From NCBI GenBank assembly GCA_947589695.1, contig CANQBY010000031.1:1-10050 (forward strand): 10,050 bases of DNA. The letters are read 5' to 3'. A program made the position numbers and the translations under genes. Origin of the DNA: an uncultured Bacilli bacterium (GTDB lineage: Bacteria; Bacillota_I; Bacilli_A; RF39; UBA660). The notes beneath the pieces are model-generated. The model had not been told where the DNA came from. It did not search any database and saw only the letters and a list, made by a program, of their open reading frames with translations. This document shows, piece by piece, positions 5,391 to 10,050 of this stretch; positions within the stretch are counted from its first letter, which is position 1; every line of letters begins with the position of its first letter.

Positions 5391-6381
5391 ATAGCCAAAC
5401 GCCATAGGTGATGGCAGCCATCGCTAAAATAAGACCAGCCACCCAAAAGTAGCGGACAATATCTTGTTCATTCATGCCCATAACTTCAAAGTGATGATGG
5501 AGTGGTGCTCGTTTAAAGACTTTCTTGTGGAATTTACGAATAGCAATAATTTGAATTAAACTACTTAAAGTTTCAATTACGAAGACACCACCAATTAAAG
5601 CGAGAGATAATTCGTGACGGGTTAAAATAGCAATGGTTGCTAGAGCTCCACCTAAAGCAAGAGAGCCTAAATCACCCATGAATACTTTCGCAGGATGGGC
5701 ATTAAAGACTAAGAAACCTAAGAGAGCACCCGCGAGAATAAAACAGAAAATGGCAATCTCTTGGAAACCGGTAAGCCAACCGGTATTCCAGGAAATAATT
5801 CCAAAAGCAAAGAAAGCAATTGCACTTAAACCGGCTGCTAAGCCATCAAGACCATCGGTAATATTAACGGCATTACTAGTTCCAACGAGTAAAAAAAGAA
5901 TTAATAAACCAAAGGTCCAACCCATCGGAATATGAATACCAAGACTTGTTATAACTAAATCAGATTTACCACCATTACTCATAAAAATATAAAAGAAGAC
6001 CAAAGCAATAAGCATTTGAACTAAAAGCTTAGTTGTAATAGTTAAACCTTTATTATTATGAAATTTAATTTTTAAAAAATCATCAACAAAACCTAAAAGG
6101 GCATAAGCAATAAAAACAAAGATTAATATAATTAAAGTATGAGTTATTTCAATACTACCATTTATTTTTAATAAAGTAATAGCCACTAAAGTAGGGATAA
6201 TAAAAATTAAACCACCCATAGTTGGAGTACCCTCTTTTTTTAAATGGTTAGAACCAATAAAATGACTAACATATTGGCCAATATGAAATCTCTTTAGTAA
6301 AGGTATTAAGATGACACCTGTTATTATAGCTAAGATGAAACCTAATAGAATAGCCATCGCGGCTTTTGCAAGGATTAACAT
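5389..6381 (-). CDS. mraY: phospho-N-acetylmuramoyl-pentapeptide transferase
   Basis: Transfers phospho-MurNAc-pentapeptide from the UDP precursor to undecaprenyl phosphate, making lipid I at the inner face of the membrane. The 330-residue length and about ten membrane helices are normal. Motifs in order: GTPTMGG (51-57), the D100-D101 pair in GFVDDFLKIKF, NAVNITDGLDGLAAG (N173, D176), FMGDLGSLALGG (D237) and APLHHHFE with H295-H297. The GDLGS motif has Leu where Thr is usual (GDTGS), a mild substitution next to an active-site Asp. The ATG at 6381 is preceded by AGAGGTGG with a 3-base gap. It lies between the class B PBP gene, 85 bp upstream, and the C39-like gene, 11 bp downstream. A TATAAT in the upstream gap and a weak terminator hint that it may also have its own promoter. 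Confidence 0.97.
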   Translation of the reverse strand: MLILAKAAMAILLGFILAIITGVILIPLLKRFHIGQYVSHFIGSNHLKKEGTPTMGGLIFIIPTLVAITLLKINGSIEITHTLIILIFVFIAYALLGFVDDFLKIKFHNNKGLTITTKLLVQMLIALVFFYIFMSNGGKSDLVITSLGIHIPMGWTFGLLILFLLVGTSNAVNITDGLDGLAAGLSAIAFFAFGIISWNTGWLTGFQEIAIFCFILAGALLGFLVFNAHPAKVFMGDLGSLALGGALATIAILTRHELSLALIGGVFVIETLSSLIQIIAIRKFHKKVFKRAPLHHHFEVMGMNEQDIVRYFWVAGLILAMAAITYGVWL

Positions 6382-6403
6382 AACCCACCTCTTCCTTTTA
6401 TTA

Positions 6404-6409
6404 ATTATA
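6404..6409 (-). promoter_or_regulatory. candidate -10 box upstream of mraY
   Basis: A perfect TATAAT lies 22 bp before the mraY ATG, just past a weak terminator-like hairpin. No good -35 is seen at 16-18 bases (AAGATT at 17), and there is no TG extension, so this is weak evidence for a separate mraY promoter. Confidence 0.3.
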
Positions 6410-6420
6410 CTATGTACGAA

Positions 6421-6445
6421 GAAAAAAATCTTTATTTTTAAGACT
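6421..6445 (-). terminator. weak terminator-like hairpin after the PBP gene
   Basis: On the minus strand AGTCTT (6445-6440) pairs with AAGATT (6432-6427), including one G-T wobble, around a 7-base loop, followed by a run of T. It lies 22 bp past the PBP stop. The stem is weak, so it probably attenuates rather than ends transcription into mraY, if it acts at all. Confidence 0.3.
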
Positions 6446-6466
6446 AACTTGACACATATTTCACAA

Positions 6467-8371
6467 TCAATTTAAAAGTAATTTAATTGTTTCCCCTTCC
6501 GGAGCATAATAGCCACTTGCAGGAGATTGATAAACAACGGTATTACCAGAGCCAGAATATTCGATTTGAAAATTTTTTAAAGCAGCGGTGGCTTCTTTTT
6601 TACTCATACCGACTACATTAGGTAAAATTAAATATTTTTTATCTAACCAAGTATATTCACGAGCCATCCCCTCTTTACTAGGTTCGATACCTAAAATATC
6701 GATAGCAGAGGTTAACACACTTTTAGCAATAGGAGCAGAGACTACCCCACCATATTGAGTGACACCTTTGGGATTATCGATAGCAACATATACAACAATT
6801 TCAGGATCATCCGCGGGCATAAAACCAATAAAAGATAAAATATAATTACCATCTAAATAATGACCATCTTTAACTTTTTGGGCGGTGCCGGTTTTACCAC
6901 CAACCCGATAGTTTTCGATATAAGCATTTTTACCACTGCCATTAGCAACGACACTTTCTAGGGCAAATCTAACTAAACTACTAGTTTCTTCACTGATAGG
7001 TTTACCCACGATTTCAGGTTCATTTTTTTTAATTAAACTATTAGTTTCACTTTCTAAGAAACTCCCAACAATATAAGGCTTATATAAGTTACCCCCATTA
7101 ATCGCCGCGGAGACAGCTCTTATTTGTTGGATGGGCGTCACACTGATACCTTGACCAAAACTAGTGGTGGCAAGTTCAACGGGACCCATTTTAGCTTGAT
7201 CAAATAAAATTCCTGTAGATTCGCCATTTAAATCAATACCGGTTTTAGTTCCAAAACCATATTTTTTAATATAATTCATCAGTTTTTCAGTACCGAGAGT
7301 TTGACCGATACTAACAAAGCCGGGATTACAAGAGTTTTCGACTACTTGCAACATTGTTTCGGAACCATGACCACCAGCTTTCCAACAATGAATAGTAGCG
7401 CCATCAACATTAATAGCCCCTCCATCATAGAAAGTATCTTCAAATAAATTGATAGTTTTTTCTTCTAACGCAGCCGATAAAGTGATAATTTTAAAAGTAG
7501 AACCGGGTTCATAAGTCATCCAGATAGGTAAATTACGATTGATGATTTCGGAAGAATACTTTTGATAAGAATTAGAGTTAAAAGTAGGACGAGAGGCCAT
7601 AGCTAAAATCTCACCTGTTTTGGGGTTCATGGCCATAATTAAAGCTTGTTCGGGATTATATTTAGAAAAAGCATTATCAAGTTCATTTTCGATTGCTAAT
7701 TGAAGGTCCATATCAATCGTTAGTTGCAAAGTAATACCACTGGTGGGAGCTTCGTAAACTTCAGTTAATTCCAGTTTATTACCTTTACCATCGGAAAAAT
7801 ATTTAATGGCACCATCAGCTCCCATTAAATAATCATCATAATAAAGCTCTATACCAGACAAACCTTGATTATCAATTCCAACATAACCTAAAACATGAGA
7901 TAAAACGGTTTCATATGGATAATATCTTTTACTTTCTTTTAAAAGATATACTCCATCATAACCTAAACTATTGATTTTTTCCGCGATATCATAAGATAAA
8001 CCCCGTCCTTCAGGATGGACTCTTTCAATCGACGTCGATTTAGTTACATGAGCAAGCATATCTTGATAATTAGTATTTAGGATAGAAGATAAACTTTTAG
8101 CAACTTCTTCCGGATTTTTAATTTGACCGGGGACGACAACTAAAGATACTGTAGTAACATTAGTGGCTAAAATGGTGCCATTTCGATCTACGATAGCGCC
8201 CCGATCAGCTTTGATGGGAAGTTTACGACTCCATAAGTTTTCCGCGAGAGTATTTAATTTTTGATAAGAAAAAACTTGGATATAAAAAACTTTAATAATA
8301 ATAGCTAGTAAAATAACAATACAAACTAAAAAGACAAATCTGATTCGCTCATGAATTTCATTAAAAAACAT
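6467..8371 (-). CDS. ftsI: class B penicillin-binding protein (FtsI/PBP2B/SpoVD type) with one PASTA domain
   Basis: The transpeptidase that cross-links septal peptidoglycan made by FtsW. The 634 residues contain a short cytoplasmic N-terminus, one membrane anchor (about 12-30), the PBP dimerisation region starting at KADRGAIVDRNGTILA (54-69), the transpeptidase domain, and a single C-terminal PASTA domain (about 581-634, LPNVVGMSKKEA to the end). Active-site motifs are intact: S291-T-F-K294, S347-C-N349 and K493-T-G-T496. The SCNP form and the PASTA domain are typical of PBP2B/SpoVD-like proteins of Gram-positives. The ATG at 8371 has AGGTGG four bases upstream. It is the first dcw gene here, preceded by a terminated metalloprotease gene and not by rsmH and ftsL as is usual. 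No clear promoter is seen in the 68 bp before it. A sporulation role (SpoVD) cannot be excluded. Confidence 0.92.
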   Translation of the reverse strand: MFFNEIHERIRFVFLVCIVILLAIIIKVFYIQVFSYQKLNTLAENLWSRKLPIKADRGAIVDRNGTILATNVTTVSLVVVPGQIKNPEEVAKSLSSILNTNYQDMLAHVTKSTSIERVHPEGRGLSYDIAEKINSLGYDGVYLLKESKRYYPYETVLSHVLGYVGIDNQGLSGIELYYDDYLMGADGAIKYFSDGKGNKLELTEVYEAPTSGITLQLTIDMDLQLAIENELDNAFSKYNPEQALIMAMNPKTGEILAMASRPTFNSNSYQKYSSEIINRNLPIWMTYEPGSTFKIITLSAALEEKTINLFEDTFYDGGAINVDGATIHCWKAGGHGSETMLQVVENSCNPGFVSIGQTLGTEKLMNYIKKYGFGTKTGIDLNGESTGILFDQAKMGPVELATTSFGQGISVTPIQQIRAVSAAINGGNLYKPYIVGSFLESETNSLIKKNEPEIVGKPISEETSSLVRFALESVVANGSGKNAYIENYRVGGKTGTAQKVKDGHYLDGNYILSFIGFMPADDPEIVVYVAIDNPKGVTQYGGVVSAPIAKSVLTSAIDILGIEPSKEGMAREYTWLDKKYLILPNVVGMSKKEATAALKNFQIEYSGSGNTVVYQSPASGYYAPEGETIKLLLN

Positions 8372-8403
8372 AGAACCACCTAAATAAAATATATGATAAA
8401 GAA

Positions 8404-8437
8404 AAAGAAGTTAGAATTTTCTTGAGCTAACTTCTTT
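8404..8437 (-). terminator. strong intrinsic terminator after the metalloprotease gene
   Basis: AAAGAAGTTAG and CTAACTTCTTT form an exact 11-bp stem (arms 8427-8437 and 8404-8414) with a 12-base loop, followed on the minus strand by TTCTTT. It begins three bases after the TAA of the metalloprotease gene, so it should insulate the cell-wall genes from that transcript. Confidence 0.8.
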
Positions 8438-8439
8438 AA

Positions 8440-10050
8440 TTAGTTATTTAAACTAGGTTCGTTAGATGGTTCTTCCTTCTTTTCAGGATTAGGAATAACA
8501 TCTTCAGGGATAAGAGACTCATTACTTGATTGGTCTATTTCTGGTTGTTCTTCAGTATCACGATTAGATTGATTGTTTTCTTCAGGTAAATTACTAGAAG
8601 AAACATCCGAATTAGATTCAATGATTTCATTTTTCGTAATAATTTCTTCATTTAGAATTGGTTCTTCTGTTAAATCAACTGACTCAGGAATAACAAAATC
8701 CGTCACCTCTTGAGTTTTAGTTTCACTATAAACATCTTGTAAAAAGTCATTAGTGCCATTTTTTAAAGCATAAAAGATTTCTTTTCGTAAAGCTGTACTA
8801 TTCGTGTAAGCCCGAGCTTGAGAAATTAAATTATTCCGCGCCTTAGTATCAGTTTCATTAGTACTTGGATATTTCTCCCAAGCTTGTTTTTCAACTTCAG
8901 CAACATAAGCAGCGTCTTTCTTTAAAGCTTCATAGAAACGTTTAAAGGTATCATTAACATTAATTATATTAATTTTATCAAGATTATCGGCAACTTCTTG
9001 GAACCGATTATGTTTATAGGTTTCAAAAGTCATAGTTGGATCTTTAGTAATATCTCTTAGAGCTGTTAAATCGGATTTATAATTAGCGGTAAAAGACTTA
9101 CCATCACCATCAACTAATTCTTTCGAAGTCGAATTAATATTACTATAATAAGCAATATAACCTTCATCGTAACCCGCATAACCTAACATTTCATAAGCAA
9201 ACCATTTGATACTATAAGAATCAGGTCGGCCATAATCATTGTGAGGTTGATACCAGTGGACTTTATTTATTCCTTCACCACCGTAACGATTATCCGTATA
9301 AGTGGAATAAATAACTCCTGGAAAGATAACTAAGGCATTATCATATAAATCATCGATTGTTTCTAAATGCATATCGGCAAATTTACTGGCTTCAATAGTT
9401 TGATAAACCGTATATTTATTCTGTAAATATTCTTGGCCCGGTAGTTCATATTTAGTAAGATTAGGATATGAAGCTTGAACAGCAATATTAGCTTGTTCGG
9501 CTGGGCTTAATTTTAAGAAAGCCTGTCCTTCTAAATAATCAACAATATAAATTGTTTGGAATAATTTTTGATAAAAATCCGCGATTTTGGTTGGACTATC
9601 AATCCGACTTGGATCGAGATTAGAACCAATATTAGTGCCATCCGGATATTTTTTGGAGAAATTCATTACAATATCATTTTCGCCAAAAGATTGAGTTAAG
9701 TTACCATCGGCATAGTCTTCCCCACCGGCATCAAAACGACGACCATTATTTTTTAAGAAAATACGTGAATCCATATTATGGGCCGTTTCATGGCTCCAGG
9801 TATGATATGTATATTCTTGTTTAGTTAAATCACCATCCATTAGACCTTCAACTCGCCAGATAATTTGCGCACCATTCGCGGTCGCGGCATTATAATCATT
9901 ATAAGCCCATTGACCTAAAACTTCATTAAAGTTTTTATGGAATGGTTCTTCAGTCGAATAAGGGTTTTGGAAAGTTAAGATACCATTTAAGTCATACGTA
10001 TAACGCTTATCAATTTGAATAGTATGGGTATTATTAAATAAACTTTCATC
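8440..10050 (-). CDS. M26-type zinc metalloprotease (ZmpB/IgA1-protease family), C-terminal part only
   Basis: The frame is open through the right edge, so the N-terminus is missing; 536 residues are visible. An internal Met at 9840 is not the start, because reading upstream gives continuous coding sequence (WRVEGLMDGDLTKQ). The zinc site is H-E-T-A-H at 9792-9778, with the third ligand Glu exactly 20 residues after the second His, in GRRFDAGGEDYADG. This gluzincin spacing with the GRR...E.Y.A.G context is characteristic of peptidase M26. A large helical C-terminal domain follows, ending near QDVYSETKTQEV. The last 86 residues are an acidic Glu/Asn/Ser/Pro-rich, probably disordered tail with no LPxTG signal or membrane segment; in M26 proteases the anchor is usually N-terminal, outside this window. 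Streptococcal relatives cut IgA1 or other host glycoproteins; the substrate here is unknown. The gene ends at its own terminator. Confidence 0.88.
   Translation of the reverse strand, partial: DESLFNNTHTIQIDKRYTYDLNGILTFQNPYSTEEPFHKNFNEVLGQWAYNDYNAATANGAQIIWRVEGLMDGDLTKQEYTYHTWSHETAHNMDSRIFLKNNGRRFDAGGEDYADGNLTQSFGENDIVMNFSKKYPDGTNIGSNLDPSRIDSPTKIADFYQKLFQTIYIVDYLEGQAFLKLSPAEQANIAVQASYPNLTKYELPGQEYLQNKYTVYQTIEASKFADMHLETIDDLYDNALVIFPGVIYSTYTDNRYGGEGINKVHWYQPHNDYGRPDSYSIKWFAYEMLGYAGYDEGYIAYYSNINSTSKELVDGDGKSFTANYKSDLTALRDITKDPTMTFETYKHNRFQEVADNLDKINIINVNDTFKRFYEALKKDAAYVAEVEKQAWEKYPSTNETDTKARNNLISQARAYTNSTALRKEIFYALKNGTNDFLQDVYSETKTQEVTDFVIPESVDLTEEPILNEEIITKNEIIESNSDVSSSNLPEENNQSNRDTEEQPEIDQSSNESLIPEDVIPNPEKKEEPSNEPSLNN

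Noticed and set aside
5633..5935. 100-codon plus-strand open frame inside mraY
   Set aside because: It is the antisense of highly conserved mraY codons; its Lys/Pro/Ala-rich composition is what the complement of a membrane protein gene yields, and it has no supporting ribosome-binding site.
6449..6477. Perfect TTGACA on the plus strand at 6449-6454 as an antisense promoter into the PBP gene
   Set aside because: At 17 and 18 bases downstream only TTAAAA and TAAAAG occur, which are poor -10 boxes, and no plus-strand gene follows.
8440..8700. LPEEN in the metalloprotease tail as a sortase signal
   Set aside because: It does not fit LPxTG and is followed by neither a hydrophobic segment nor a basic end.

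Overview
The window is strongly AT-rich bacterial DNA in which every convincing gene lies on the minus strand. Full-length families use TGG for Trp, and TGA is a stop at the ends of ftsW and the penicillin-binding protein gene, so the standard bacterial code fits and the Mycoplasma code does not. The gene set (MraY, FtsW, class B PBP with a PASTA domain, AckA, an NrnA-type DHH phosphoesterase, an M26 zinc metalloprotease) suggests a walled, low-GC Firmicute, probably a fermentative host-associated member of the Bacilli (an RF39- or Erysipelotrichia-like lineage). The lineage is an inference from gene content only.

In transcription order, the window opens at its right edge with the C-terminal part of a secreted M26 (ZmpB/IgA1-protease type) zinc metalloprotease that runs off the edge and ends at a strong intrinsic terminator (8404-8437). 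A cell-wall and division cluster follows: class B PBP (6467-8371), mraY (5389-6381), a stand-alone C39-like cysteine-peptidase-fold protein (4799-5377) and ftsW (3655-4743). In the usual dcw order murD lies between mraY and ftsW; here that slot holds the C39-like gene. The PBP is not preceded by rsmH/ftsL and ftsW is not followed by murG, so this is a rearranged dcw fragment.

A 275-bp intergenic region (3380-3654) follows ftsW. It holds a perfect 26-bp palindrome, a second near-perfect copy exactly 40 bp away centre to centre, and a third half-copy. Next comes a two-gene unit with its own promoter: an unrecognised 124-aa protein and a membrane-anchored protein with two InlB B-type (Listeria-Bacteroides) repeats. 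It ends at a terminator that overlaps the promoter of ackA-nrnA. AckA (acetyl phosphate/ATP) and the DHH phosphoesterase (nanoRNA/pApA degradation) abut at TAG|GTG, and the second gene may use a rare AUU start. A terminator closes that unit, and a new leftward promoter with an inverted repeat over its -35 leads off the left edge.

Several starts were moved from the longest open frame to the ATG supported by a Shine-Dalgarno sequence and, in two cases, by a promoter that would place the longer start at or upstream of the transcription start (ackA to 2380, the 124-aa gene to 3358, the C39-like gene to 5377). The most unusual items are the spaced palindrome array after ftsW, the C39-like protein in the murD slot and the possible AUU start.
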